Assembly (NCBI GenBank): GCA_028551475.1
Contig: CM052359.1
Location: 25,421,583-25,485,582 of the forward strand
DNA from: Casuarina equisetifolia
Lineage: Eukaryota > Streptophyta > Magnoliopsida > Fagales > Casuarinaceae
DNA: 64,000 nt
Reading direction: 5' to 3'
The position numbers and the translations under genes are program-made. Below the pieces are notes generated by a model that saw nothing but the letters and a program-made list of their open reading frames with translations, did no database searches and had not been told where the DNA came from. Position 1 is the first letter of the stretch. Each line of letters opens with the position of its first letter. Shown one piece after another: positions 23,354 to 36,600 of the stretch.

Positions 23354-26300
23354 ATCCTTTCCTCTACCCTCAATTTCGTTTTTGCATCTTTGTCCCCTAA
23401 CTATCCTTTTTAAGTTTTGACAAGCTTTTCTTGTTGTCTTTTCCTCACCTAGTTATCTTGTCCTTTTCTCAAAATGGATCAAGATTTTCTTGGTTTGCCT
23501 TTCTTACTACACAATGATAATTTGAGCATTCAAATTGCTCCACCCCACTCTCTAACTTCTCCTTTTGGCTTGCATCCTCTCCTTTTTGCAACCCATATCA
23601 CCTTATGGCCATTAACCTTCAACTTGCTTGCATCTTATCCCATAAACTCATTGGAGAGGAAAATTGGCATGTGTGGAGTGAACAAATTTACATCATCTTT
23701 TTTGCCTACAACAAAATAAGCTTTCTGACCAACAAATTGCTCCACCCCTTTGATAAGGGGGACAACGCTGATCACTAGGATTAGTGCCATGTAGCCATAA
23801 AGATGTGGCTAACCCATTTGCCTATTTATTGTTAAAGAACTTGGTTTCTCAAGCTTGTACCATCGCTAAAATTTGGACATTGCTCTATGATAGTTTTGCA
23901 AAGGTGAACAGGACTAAAAAGTATTATTTGCAGCAATTGATTAAGGATCTCCATTTGTCCCCTAGCATTACCCTTAATGAATTCACAACCTTCTAACTCC
24001 ATATAAAGGAATTATGAGGCTTGCTTGAGGCATACCAGCCCCTTATACCTATTGCATCAACCATGCACTTTGTGTGAGAGAGGAGGAGGTTTGTGCACTC
24101 AAATTCTTCCTTGCATTGTCGAAGCAATACCAAACTCTCCAATCAAACATTCTATCTTATGATGAGCTTTCCACACTAGAAAAGCTATTATCTCTTACGT
24201 GATAGGACCTTCATCAACAATCTTTTGCTGATGGTTGGACCTTCACCATTGATTATTTTAGTGCCTTTGAGGCATATCATATACCCACATTCCCTTAAAG
24301 GTCGGGTGACTCTTTCATACGTGTTGGCAGCAAGATTTGGCCCTTAGGCCATGCCACTTTGTTGGGAAAGGTAAGCCTACCCAACATAGCCAATCTAGCA
24401 ACATTCAAACCCTATGCACCTATTGTAAGAAACTAGGCTACCTTAAGGAATCTTGTTACCTCTATGTGGACTACCCATCTAGTTGGAAGCCTAAGCAGTA
24501 AAAAAGCTTGCATGGCAAATCTGGTCACTTTAGTAATGGACCTTTGGCCCACAATGCCACCACTAATGGCTCGCTACTACAATCCGATTTTATGCAACCT
24601 AACCCACTTGGCTATGTTGCACTACCTCCCTTTTTGATGGACTTTCCCAATGGGCATTTTCCTTATGGTAATCCATCTCATACTCTTTGCTCTAGTGCAA
24701 GTATCTTAAGCCATCAATCTCTAAGCCCTAACAATGCTTATGGAGGATCTACTAGCCTCAATCTCATTATCAAGTAGTAATAAACCCTTTTAACCCTTAT
24801 TAACTAGATGAGGTCCTCTATACCATTCTCAAGTACAAATTGTTCTTCCATTTTATCTTATTTATTGGTACTAACTACTAATACTGGAAAAATGGGTTCC
24901 TTTTTTGTCCCAATTTATGCTCTGAATGATTTTCACCCATTTCATCTTCTTGAATCATCGATTTGAGCACTAGTGATCATATAACCTGCAAGTTAAATAT
25001 TCTTGATTCTTTTCATCCATGTGCTACACCAATCCATATTACCTTACATGATCACTATCTTAGTCCTATCAATCATATTGGTCACTATACCTTTTATCCC
25101 AAATTATTCCTTACAACATTTGATATGTCCCATGTTTTCAACATAACTTACTCTACATTTATATACTAACCCATGATTATAATTGTGTGACCATTTTCTT
25201 TGATGATTTTTGTGTATCTTAGAATTGTATAATGAGGGACTTAATCGGGCTCGGCAAGCCCAATCCCACTCTAGTTGCTTTGTTATGTTTTTCCTATAAA
25301 CTTTAATTATATTTTTTCTTAATATTGATCTTCCCTAAAACATAACTTTTGTACTCCCAAACAACACAATGGTTTTAATTTAGTTTTTATTAATAATATC
25401 AATTATGATTTTTTGCATTAATGTTTGGGTCATTCTTCTTTGATAACTTTTTCTTCCCATGGGCAATCAATCTCTTGCCTTCCTACTTTTTCTTGCGACA
25501 TTTGCCCTTTGCTGAAACAAACTCAATAAACCTTTTCAACACTCACACTACTAGTCACTTCATCTTTGAGCTTATTCACATCAGACCCCCACCCATGATA
25601 GTGCATGCTATTTTTTAACTATTATGGATAACTTTTCCCATGCCATTTGGAACTTTCTCTTACAATTTGAAAGTCAAGTTTTTTTTCAAAATCCAATATT
25701 TTTTCTCCATGGTCTATACTTAATTTAGTTATGTTGTCTTATGCATCCACTCTAACAATGGTTTGGAATTCCTCTCCTCTAAATGTTGATCCTTTCTTTT
25801 CCATGAAAGTTATCAATCATGAGACATCTTGCATTCACACTCCTTAGCAGAATGGCGTGGTCGAACATAAACATGGGCACTTGTTCGATATAGCTTGTGC
25901 ATTAATATTTCAAGCTCATATTCACTCTCAATTTTGAGGGGAATGCCTTCTCACTGTCACTTATCTTATTAACCACTTCCTTTCCTCCTCTTTCCATGAC
26001 ATTAGTCATTTTGAAATTCTTTTTGGTAAACCTCTTACCTTTCATCATCTTCACTTATTTAGATGTCATTGTAATACGACCACATTAGGGGCTTCAAACA
26101 AATTCAATCCTTAAATGCTTCCATGTGTTTTTATGAATTACCCTTGTTTTTAGAAGGGTTACTGCTTATATAACCCTCAATCTCACAATTTTTTTGTCAA
26201 TAAGGATATCATTTTTCAAGAAATTATTTTTCATTTTTGTCCTCCATCTTTTTCATCCTTTAATAACTAACACCCTCGTCATTTCCAATAGTACTAGATC

Positions 26301-26442
26301 TTGATTCTTACACTTTATCATCCCTACCAGTTGATCTTATGGATCTTCCATCTTTAGACCTTAGCCTCTTTGCTTTCATTCCAACTTGCCTCAATCTTGT
26401 CTCCCTACCTCTCTCTTTACTCTTTCCATGCCTTCCCTTCTC

Positions 26443-27441
26443 GGACAAAAAAGGACAAGAAAGAAAATAAAGGAAAAGGGGCAAAAAAGTGAATTATTAA
26501 GGGAGAATCTTAGGGCACGCATCCCAAGATAGAATAAAAAGGCAAAGGAACGTGAATTAAAAAGAGGAGGAGAAGGCGCCGCACAAGAGGAGAATAGGAG
26601 AGAGAAGAGAGAGAAGAGAGAGAAAAGAAGAAGAAGCCATGTGTTGCCGCCGAAATCAACCAAGGAAGAGAGAAAAAGTGAGAGAAGAAAGAGAAAACCA
26701 AGGAAGAAAAAGAGAAATAGAGGCGCGAAAGCTTCCCTCTACTTCTTATCATTCCTGAATTATAGGAATTCTGTAAAGAATTCTTAAAGAAAAGACAGTG
26801 TGGTGACAACTTTCCTGTTTTTTTTTATTTAAGATGTTTTGCTTAATTTCTACTATTGCTTTGGTTTGTTATTTTATTATGTTCTAAACTTCTTTTGTTA
26901 GAGCGAAGATGTAGCCTAACTATGATGATGTGAATTTTATAAGTTTTTATGTTTTGCAAGATATTTTATTTATGTGAGTTATATATTATTATGCTTAATG
27001 CTTTTAAGTGATTGGCCACCACTTGAATGATTTGATGTGCATATTTGAGACTGAGAGGTAATAATATGCAATTGCTTCTTATAATATATAACCATGAATT
27101 AAATGTGGATAGACATATACCATGTTATTTGTGTGGCTTTTGGTGATAAGATGATCGAAAGATTTATTGTAAACCAGGAATATTCACAAATCCTAATGCA
27201 TTTGGTTTGTTTCAATTCACATATAGAGATATAGTGAATTAATGAACTAAATAGGTTTTCTATACCTAGACATAGGATAGTAAATAAATTAGGAAGTTCC
27301 GCCATCACATGGGTAATATCATTCTTGTAGGCATAAACTATAAAAATTCATATCTAGTAGTTATGGTGAAATCGGAAGCTCTAACATGTTTCTCATCTTG
27401 ATTTTTCTTACTTGGATTCAATTTTAATTAGTCTTGAGTTT
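26443..27441 (+). mobile_element. Truncated LTR fragment of the 4703-6140 family inside the Copia pol gene
   Basis: It is the near-perfect reverse complement of about 4875-5895 and is far more similar to that copy than to the old LTR around the Copia element. Both ends are truncated: it starts within GGACAAAAAAGG and stops after GAGTTTTCG. No target duplication is visible. It interrupts pol between integrase and reverse transcriptase. Confidence 0.85.
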
Positions 27442-29229
27442 TCGATATCCCTCCTAGCTTCACCCTTGACTACTCTTATAGACCTTTCTTTATGATGTGC
27501 CACTCGCCTTACTTGACCTTTTATTTAGAGTTCCAATTATTTAAGTCCTACCATCCCCAACTCCTCTTGCACCTCTCTTTAACCCATCTTTAATTATATT
27601 TCCCTCCACCAGTGTCATCCCCTTTATTAGCACTTCATTACCTCTATTTTTGCCATTCCTAAACCCTTCACCTACTAGGAAGCCATCCATGACCTTAATT
27701 GGATTGCTAACATGGATGTTGAACTCAGTACCTTAGAGGTAAATCATACTTGGGATATGGTCCTTTTGCCCCTTAATCATTGTCCTAGTGGATGCAAATG
27801 GGTCTATGAGATGAAGTATCATGTTGATGGTTTAGTGGAGTGGTATAAGGCCTAATTAGTGGTGAAAGACTTAAATTAACATGAGGGCATTGATTGTCAA
27901 GATATTTTCTCTCTTACCATCAAGTATGTCATTGTCTGCCTTATCATTACTATTATTGTAGTCCATCATCAATCATTTTATTAGATAGACATACAAAATA
28001 CCTTCCTTCATGGAGATCTTTTTTAAAAGGTCTATATGGAGTTTTCCCTTGGATTTCACAATCAAAGGGAGTCTCTAGTTTGTTGATTGCGTAAATCCCT
28101 TCATGGGTTGAAGCAAGTATCCTATTAGTGGAATGAAAAATTCACCAAACGACTATTTGCACATGGATTCCTCTAGTCATGTCATGATTATTCCTTATTT
28201 ATCAAGAAGTAGGTAACTCTTTTGTGGCTTTACTTATCTATGTTGATGACATCTTAATTATAGAAAATAATAACGACACATCTCATACTCCAAATAATAT
28301 CGACAAGCCACTTTCTTCATGAAGGATGTTGGTCAATCCAAGTTCTTGCTAGGCCTTAAGATTGCTTGCTTTCTAGAAGGAATTTCCTTAAGTCAATGAA
28401 AATATACCCTAGAATTAATTTTTGAAGTAGGCCTAAATGGTTCCAAGTCATCATTAGTTCTTATGATGCAAAATAAAAAGTTTATAAGTATCGAGTATGA
28501 TGTTAGCTCAGAAAAGAAATTAAATGATTCACTTCTTGCAGATCTATTAGTCTACCAAATATTAGGTAGATGATTGATTTACTTGAACCATACAAAACTT
28601 GACATCATTTTTTTGGTTTAACTCCTCAGTTAATTTATGCATAACTCGAAACAATCTCACATGGATGCAACACTAAAGGTAATCAGGTATCTCTAGGGCT
28701 ATCCAAGGCTTAGCCTTATGTTCTCATCCTCCTCACAATTCAAGCTACTAGCATACTGTGATTTTTATTATAGCACATGTCCCATGAGAAAAAGATGTAC
28801 CACAATATTTTACATTATACTTGGTAATTCCTTGATATCATGACGATTAAAAAAACAACCGTCTCACTTTTGTTAGCAAAAGTAGAACACTAAGTTGTGC
28901 AGGTTACCATTTGTAAGATAATTTGGATAGTCATGCCATTTAAAGATTTTGGTTTTCACATGAAATGTCTGGAGTTACTACATTATGACAATGAAGTTGT
29001 AGAAAAATTGTTGTCAATCCCATATTTCATGCACACACGAGGCACATAGAAGTTGAATGTCACTATATAAGAGAAAAACTTCAACAATGAGTCATCGCAA
29101 CATGACAAATTTTCACCATGGACCAACTTACCAATGTATTCACAAAAGTATTATGCAACAAATAACATTGACATCTTCTTTCTAAGCTTAGAATATTTAA
29201 CTTGTTTAAATCTTTGAATTGAGAGAGAG

Positions 29230-29440
29230 TTTTAACATGCGAATGATTTACCAACTTTGTTACCTTATTAAATTTGACAATTAGGAAAAATCATTGTAAT
29301 TATTAGACATATTTCCTTCTATGATTAGAATAATTTTGTAATCTATAAATATAGAACAAATATTGTACAAAAAGATAATCAATATAGAATTATGCTGCTT
29401 GTTCGAAGGCTTTCTCCCTCCATATTCACCTTTTCTTATA
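29230..29440 (+). repeat. 3' LTR of the Copia element
   Basis: The 211-bp LTR is preceded by the degenerate purine tract GAGAGAGAG. Its first dinucleotide has mutated from TG to TT. Confidence 0.9.
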
Positions 29441-29627
29441 TTTTCTCTTCAAGAAATCTTTGTAAAATTTCAACAAATCAAAACAAAATAAAAAATTATC
29501 TAAAGCAAAAGTACGTGTTCACATGCCTTCCTCTTTTTTTTTCCCCCTCTCCCGGCGTCGCTCTCCTCTCTTTCCTCTCTCTTCCCTCTTTTTCTTCTTC
29601 TTTTGCGGCCCCTTCTCCTCCTTTCTT

Positions 29628-29661
<34 letters not shown>

Positions 29662-29912
29662 TTTATTGTGCGCCGCCTTCCTTTTGTGTTCCACGTTTCT
29701 TAACTTTTTTTCCCTTCTCTTTTCTTGTGCGCTGCCCCTCTCTTATTTTTCTTTTTCATTTTTTAAAAATTTTTCTTCCTCACCTTCATTTTTCTCGTCT
29801 CATTCCTTTCTCATATTATCTTGGATTTGTTACACAAACAATAAAAATTTAAATAGATATAAAAAATTAAAATATTATCTCTCCAAATTCAAAAGATTTA
29901 TAGAACTATTTA
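29441..29912 (-). repeat. Old solo-LTR remnant, second half
   Basis: This continues the LTR broken at 23125. It includes a CT-rich block with (CT)n at about 29636-29660 and ends near TTTATAGA. It matches 6845-7255, which shows that unit 0 and unit A share this LTR and its Copia insertion. Confidence 0.75.
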
Positions 29913-30451
29913 GGAACCAGGACGGGCTATTCTGAAAAGGGCTGTGCACTTTTCTATTTATCTTCCTCAGAGCTGTCTTTCACTATTTATCTTCCCTAAC
30001 CTAAGCAGTTATCCCAAGCATTACCAATTGCCATGCTGAACATATTAGTGTAAGCTTAAACCATTGGAGCCGGTTCAAAAAATGCTGTTCTGAAGGGAGA
30101 AGCAAGCTTTTGAAGCACTCGTTTTTGTCCTATATCTTCCTTCCAACACTTCTCGCGCCAAACGGCAAGAATACAACAGGGGCCTGGGGCTTTAGTGGAA
30201 CCCATTTGGTTTAATTGTCTTTGATTCTATCTCATCCGGACCACTCTAAAAGTGGCAAAATGGTGGTTGGGCCTTCAGATCCAGTCCTGAGGCCGATCAA
30301 TACCTGCACCCAAAAGAAACAAGTGGCCGAATTTAAATCCACTTGTAGCTCCCACCTTATCTTCAAGTGTGAGGAAAAGAAAAATTCGCAAAAGAAGAAA
30401 GGCTGTAGTTCTATTCGACCCCATGAACGCTTGGCATCAGAATGGGGAAAA

Positions 30452-33277
30452 ATGAGTGCTACGTCGATTTCTTCTGCTCTCGCTACTGCATCAGCTGGCA
30501 CAGCCGTTGGTGCCGTCGCATCCACTCACCTCCGCCGCAGTAAATTCATTTTCACCTCCAAGGTCCTTTCGGCGTCCTCGCATGACTTGCACCCTTTTAC
30601 GCTCCGAGGTTTTTAGTCCTTACTCTTTCTTCTTCTTCTTCTTCGTCTTTGTTAAATGATGGTATTCTTTTGCTTCTTGCATGGTCGTTTACAGTATTCA
30701 TATGTGAACGTGCAAGTTTGTGCATTTGGTCACCACGAGAGCATGCATGTATGAATGGTCCTAAGTTCCAACCACTGCAAGCAAGCAGAAAATGGTTATT
30801 ACATCGCTGATGATGAATTTTAAAAATAACACGAAATAATGGAAGGAAAGAGCATTTTGTCCTGAAACCTATGTACTTAAGGACACCAATGGCCTATCAT
30901 CTTTGGGCAATAAACTAGCTTTGATATAGGAAATCAAGATAGATCCCCGTGTCATGCATTACTATAGTTTAACTTTCTAAATTTTCAATTTAATAGATTT
31001 AAAATTTGAATTTGGTCTCTATATCAACGTGAAACCTTTGTTTATAGTGTTAAAATGCAATATATTGCATGTAACCTAATATGAAATCCTTGATACATGT
31101 ACGGATGACCCCATTTTACTAGATGGTTTTAAGGAGGAATAATGGGTGTTTGAGATATCTTATATTGGTTAGAACTCCCTGTAAAATTCTCTATATATGA
31201 TAAATTTTAAGCTAGTCTTAAGAAACGACTGAATTTTCTAATATATAGAAAGCTGTTAAAATTTCAATTTTGATGTGTATCTATGAACATGAACGAGTCT
31301 CTATCTTATATAAGCTTGGCTGTATTGGTTCTCATCCCTTGCAGTTGCAAATGATTCTAAAAGTACTGAATTGTCTCCTGATCCTGCCACTGAAACATCA
31401 GAGGCGGATAAGATCGTTGATGGCATGGAGTTTGGCGAGCTCTGCAATGAGTTTGAGTGCATCAGTAGCCCTCTGGTGGAATCCACGGCAAGACAACTTG
31501 CTCGTGACATACTAGAGCTTCGAGAAGGCGATCGTTCTCTTGGAACCTACGCAGTGTCTGTTAGATACAGGGTATCGACAAGCTTTTAGGTTTTTGTGTT
31601 TCAAAATCTTATGATCATTTTTGGTATTGCCTTATTCTTTCCGTTCAGATCACTACTCATTTAAGTAATTTCTTAACACCTGACGTTGAACCTAAGTCTT
31701 CTTTTGCAGGATCCTGTCAGAAGTTTTACTGGACGTGAGAAGTACAAGAGACCACTATGGGCAACCGGTGCTCTAGAAAACCCTAGTGTGGTAAGCTTTA
31801 GTGTTGTGCATATATCTAAATTTATAAATCCAGTGCTATTATCTTGCCTTGATCAGTTTTTCTTCCCTTATCTGAAATTCATCAGCGTTGAGCAATAGTT
31901 TGGCCTTTGATCCAATCTCACTGTAACTTTCTGTGGTTCCGTGGTTTGTAAGCTGTTGTATGCAGCTTCTACAATAACACTCTTTTTCTCCCTCCCTCGC
32001 TCCTGCTCCCGCACTCTTATGCAAATCCTTATGCTATGTTTTTGCTTTAGGCTGGACCTTGTACCTTGATTTCCCATATTTTTCGATATTATGTTTATGC
32101 ATATAGACTGCTTAGGTTTTATCAATTCCACCTACATCTTTCCAATCTGGTTAGCGCTTTATTGGAAATAGCTTTCTGGAAGCAAGAACGTAGTTAGGAT
32201 CTGAAGCTTCCAAATTAGTTTGAGCTTCATGTAATTTTCTATCTTGTTACAGTTTGTACAGGAAATGGTGATGTTATCAACCAGTGTCCTGTGCATCAAG
32301 TGGACAATCAAAGGGAAACCGAAATCTTTTCTTGCTGTTATAGGAGGAGATCTAATAATAAGAGTTAATTCGCAATTCACTCTCAACCAAATTAGTGGGC
32401 AAGTGATTGCGCACGAGGAATTCTGGGATTTATCATCTTCTTCAGCTGTTGCTCAGGCATTCTTTTGGACGTCACGACGACTTTTTGCAACAACTGAGGC
32501 TGGAAAGGACTTGGCAGATGCTGCTAAGAACCTAGCAAGCCGTTTCTCCACAGAGAAAGAAGACGTGGAAATGTATCCAGACCCCTCTGGTGATCCAACA
32601 AAGGTAAGTTAGCTTACTGTTTCTTCTCATCCATGCTTAAAGTTTACTCACAGAAAATATTAGTGTTCGAGATTCAGCTTTCTACATTAGATATGTAGTA
32701 AGCTTAGTAACCTGAAGTAAAGAAAATAAGGGACTGCTCCCTGCAGCTTAGCTTCTTTTTGGAAAAGAAGGAAACAATTGAAGATGTTTTTTCAAGCTTT
32801 AGATATATTGGAAATAGACTCGCTGACATATCACAGAAAAGGGAACTGCTAAAATTAGTGTACACCTCATGATGCACTCTGCGTTTGATGTAGATCTCTA
32901 ACGTAGATGTTAGGATGTGCTGAGAAAACGTTTTGACAGGCATTTTTCTATATTTGTACACTCGTGACAGGGCGTTGTAGTTTTTTCGCAACGTTTTACA
33001 CTGGCCTCCATTTTCTACGGAAAAGTTCATTTTTAGAGATACATGTCTTATAAAATGAAAAGATATGGAGAAAATTTTGGAGGACCATAATTTCTATTGA
33101 TAAGTTCATTTAGATGGAGGACTTTAGAAATGGTTTTTCTTTCATCAACTTATTCCATCCTTTGTATTGCTTCAGTTCTTTCAAAGGAACGACAGCTTCC
33201 AGAGAGATGCATACCAAATTGCACTATTTCTGGCAGTCGTATACTTTGTGGTTCAACTTTTGAGGACAACCTTGTAA
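30452..33277 (+). CDS. DUF2358 protein, probably plastid-targeted with a C-terminal membrane helix; intact, 5 exons, 305 aa
   Basis: Exons are 30452-30608, 31345-31571, 31710-31790, 32253-32603 and 33176-33277 (918 bp, frame kept, stop TAA). Residues 1-52 are rich in Ser and Ala with few acidic residues, which fits a transit peptide. The body has the DUF2358 pattern: VRYRDPVRSFTGREKYK across the exon 2/3 join, SIKWTIKGKP-like and GGDLIIRVNSQF segments, and a long helical region with AKNLASRF. The last exon gives a hydrophobic helix (AYQIALFLAVVYFVVQLL) two residues short of the tail. Function is not known for this family. The best recalled relative is Arabidopsis At1g65230. The exon 1 donor (GAG then GTTTTT) is weak. 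It converges with AP-A, with 386 bp between stop codons. Confidence 0.88.
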
Positions 33278-33663
33278 AATCATGCCCTGCGGACAATCCG
33301 CTTTCACAATTGTGTAGTGTTTATGCTGCTGGTGTTGTATATTGTTGTACAAATCGATCATGTATTGGAATGACACACTAGCTTTCATGCAAATGAATTA
33401 CATACTGAATGTAGGCCATGCTTTTACACTTTATGAACCTCATGAAGCTATTCGAAAGATCTATAGATGATTCAAGTTACAAGAATCTAAATATCAGAGG
33501 AAACTTACTATTCCTTTACTAGTTTTTTGCATTTATAAAATCACACTTTCATCAAGAAGTTACAAGAGTTGGGTAGCCATGGCTCAACTTTAACCTAAAC
33601 ATTCTTACTCATAATTTATTGAATAACAAAGTCAAAGAACAATCCATCTCTTAGAGCGACAAT

Positions 33664-36600
33664 TTAGTATGATAAGTAATGCAGAATAGCTATTAGCAGA
33701 CACAAAATTACTGGGATTCTTCTGAAAATCAGAGTTGAAGCTAAAGAAATATTATGGGCGCCAACAGAATACACAGCTCCAGACTTATCCTTCACCATGA
33801 TGCTTGAAGAGCCTAAATCCGAAAGGAGAGAGAGAGTGAGAGAAAAAAAAAAGAAGAAGAAGGATGAATAAATGGAAGTCACTAGATAAAATGAGTGGAC
33901 ATGCCTTCACTTGAAAGTTTTGCAATACTATTTCCACTAAATTGTTTAAATGTTAATGTGGTGGAATACCTTTATTTTTGAACATTTTTGCTTCATAAAT
34001 AACAAATCAACTTCCTGGACTGAAAATTATTTTGTTATTTGTTTTCTGTACCAACTTTTTTACTTACTTTTTCAAAATGCTTAGGAACTAGTTACTAAAA
34101 ACTATTTTCTTAAAGCAAAAGGGATTTTTTTTTTCAAATCATTACTGAAACATGACGAAATTCAATATCTATATATATCTCTTACTAGCAAGAGTAGAAA
34201 AATGATCTTCGGTATCAAATATAGGAGGCATGTAAAGCAATATTTTAAGATTCACTCACAAAAAAATTTCTATACAAGAGGAGAATATTGACTTAGAACA
34301 ACGATAATATAGAAAGTTTATGCGCTTTAGATGTTGTCAATAAAACTTACATAGTCATACATAGAAATAATATAACACTAAGGTATATGAAAAGGTCATA
34401 AACAAAACCAATAAATGAAAAAATAAGACATTATGAAGTACTCACAATTGTATTCGGTCCATCCAATTTCCTGATTTTTAAGATCATACAAAACTAGCTT
34501 ATTTGAAAGAACCATATCTGCAATTGGAAGAATAGGAGAAGTTTTTTCAATTGAAAAGGAATAATGCATATATATCGACAACTATCATTTTTTTATTTTT
34601 TTTATACAACATTGGAAAATCATTAGTCAAGTGATTTACTTTTAAAAATCATAATATAAAAATTAGGTATCTTTAAAAGAGAGTAAATGAAGAAATCTAA
34701 AGAAGAAATGCTGCGGATTCCTAACTACGGAAAGCTTTTGTTTGAGTTGACATCATAAAAAAAATGGAGTTGAGAAAGATTCTTAAGAAGTTTGTCAAAG
34801 TAAGCAGGGAAGAAATTTAACTCTGAACTAAAAACATTTTGGGTGTGCAGTTATTTTCTGCAAGCAAGATGCTGTGTGCAACCACTTAAACAAGAGCAAG
34901 AATTCTAGACCTAACTTATCAGAATTCTCATCTCATCAACCCTTGGCATAAACAGAAAACTACTATAGCCCTTGGGAGCAACATAATGCAGAAAATTGAT
35001 CTAAATCTCACCTGATAAATTGCACATTCTCGATCCTAGAACAATATCAATAATGGATAAAACTTAATTCTAGATAGTACCTCCCAACACAGCCACTTGA
35101 TCCCCCGCTAGCCCATCACTTTGCTGCCAGCCGACACACCACAGAATAACCTGCAAATGTTTGATGACAGAATACTACTCCTTAAAATGCACCTTGGAGA
35201 AGAATTAGCACATTAATATGGAAAAAAAATTTGGAAAAGAGAGAAAAAGAAAAGAAAAGAAAAAAAGAGCATTTAAAGCATATAAATAATTGGTAAAGTT
35301 GCTTCACATCAAAGGAAGAAAACTTGATTTCATACAACTTCAATGCAGTCCGGCTAGTAGGAACAAAAAGATGAAAAATAGCCATAACTCACAAGGTAGG
35401 GTATTGAGGAAAAGATTACAACATTACAGCCTTACAACATTCCTTGACCAAAGGTTTCGATAAATTTTTCAAAGTATTGTGTCTAAAATCACCACGGAAC
35501 TGTTTCCTTAACAAGCGATTTTGTCAAATAAAACACTCAAAACTGAAGGTACGAGGTGAAAATTAGTATGCTTCAGATGATTTAGATAATTGCAAAACAT
35601 TTATTGATCTTTGTTTGATCAATGTAAATGTATAACACAACTGCTGAATTGCATTAAAAAAAAAAAAGGATTCTTCCTCTGTATTATACTTTTGACATTT
35701 CAGAACAATACATGTAGCTATGATCTAGAATTTAAATAGAACTGCAGTTAAACCAACATATCTCTAGAAATTAGTGCATTCAGTTTACCTGGTAATTGAA
35801 ATATAATCATCCAAAAAATTTATTGAAAGAGAGTCAAACTAAGCAAGTGACAATCCTAAAATCCTGGCCATTTAGAGTTATTTTATTATAGCATGAGTTC
35901 AATAACAAGAAGCAAAGAAAAGCACAAGATTTCAAGCATTTTAGATAAGAATAATGTTAGCATGTCGTCAATATGACTGAGCATGTGAGTATCCTAAATA
36001 TAATCTTAAGACTCACTTTGTGAACCCGATACTCGAATAAATAATCATGAGGATGAACTGTTAAATAAAGGGAACCAAAAAAATAAAGCGTCACCACTGG
36101 AAATCCATCATCAACGCTGCATAATACAAGGCGAGAGAATATTAGAGTTGTCTCCACAGAAGCTTGGATCATAAAAGTTGAAATAATTTTGAGCTATTTA
36201 TTCTCAATGCATTTGAGTTCATAATGTGCAACAAATTGAGATATAACTTGTGACTGTATGAATCATGTTACATAAGTTGTTACTTTTTAAAGATCTTTCT
36301 AATGAGCTCCCTTCATTAGAGGTATCATACAAATGCAACACAAAAATTAGTTGAAAGACAAAAGAAAGAATGATTAACACAGTTATCATAGGTTGAGAAA
36401 GATAAAATAAAAGAAAAGGAACTAGAATATTTCGACACTCTACAGGTCCCAAATACTTAAAATTTGTCTCATTTACACAAATATAATCAAATTAAGCCTT
36501 CTCATTTGTCACCAGATAGTTTATATTGTAGGAATTGAACTTTTATTCAACCCCTATACAACGAAGCAAAAATAAAGCTAAATCCTTTTTAGTCCTAAAA

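Larger units (their letters stand above)
23126..29440 (+). mobile_element. Ty1/Copia retrotransposon, complete in layout but dead
   Basis: The 5' LTR is 23126-23340 (TGTTAAC...TTACA), the tRNA-Met primer site TGGTATCGAAGCC is 23341-23353, and the 3' LTR is 29230-29440. In between, in order, come: a gag start at 23474; a zinc-knuckle remnant at about 24425-24466 (C-x2-C-x4-Y-x4-C, with the His changed to Tyr); an integrase C-terminal motif (HTP, then a stop, then QNGVVEHKH) at about 25836; reverse transcriptase with WVYEMKYHVDG at about 27798 and a stop-ridden remainder to 28250; and an RNase H region to about 29090. Stops and frameshifts occur throughout. A truncated LTR of another family is inserted between integrase and reverse transcriptase. 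It is clearly inactive. Confidence 0.92.

Noticed and set aside
33097..33381. 94-codon ORF read as a Cys-rich small protein
   Set aside because: It overlaps DUF2358 exon 5 in another frame; the exon 5 frame continues the gene and ends in a membrane helix.
36017..36034. Exon 7 donor of AP-A at GTTCAC after TATCGG
   Set aside because: The donor nine bases later (GTGAGT) matches the GTAAGT in AP-B at the same place and keeps the frame in both genes.
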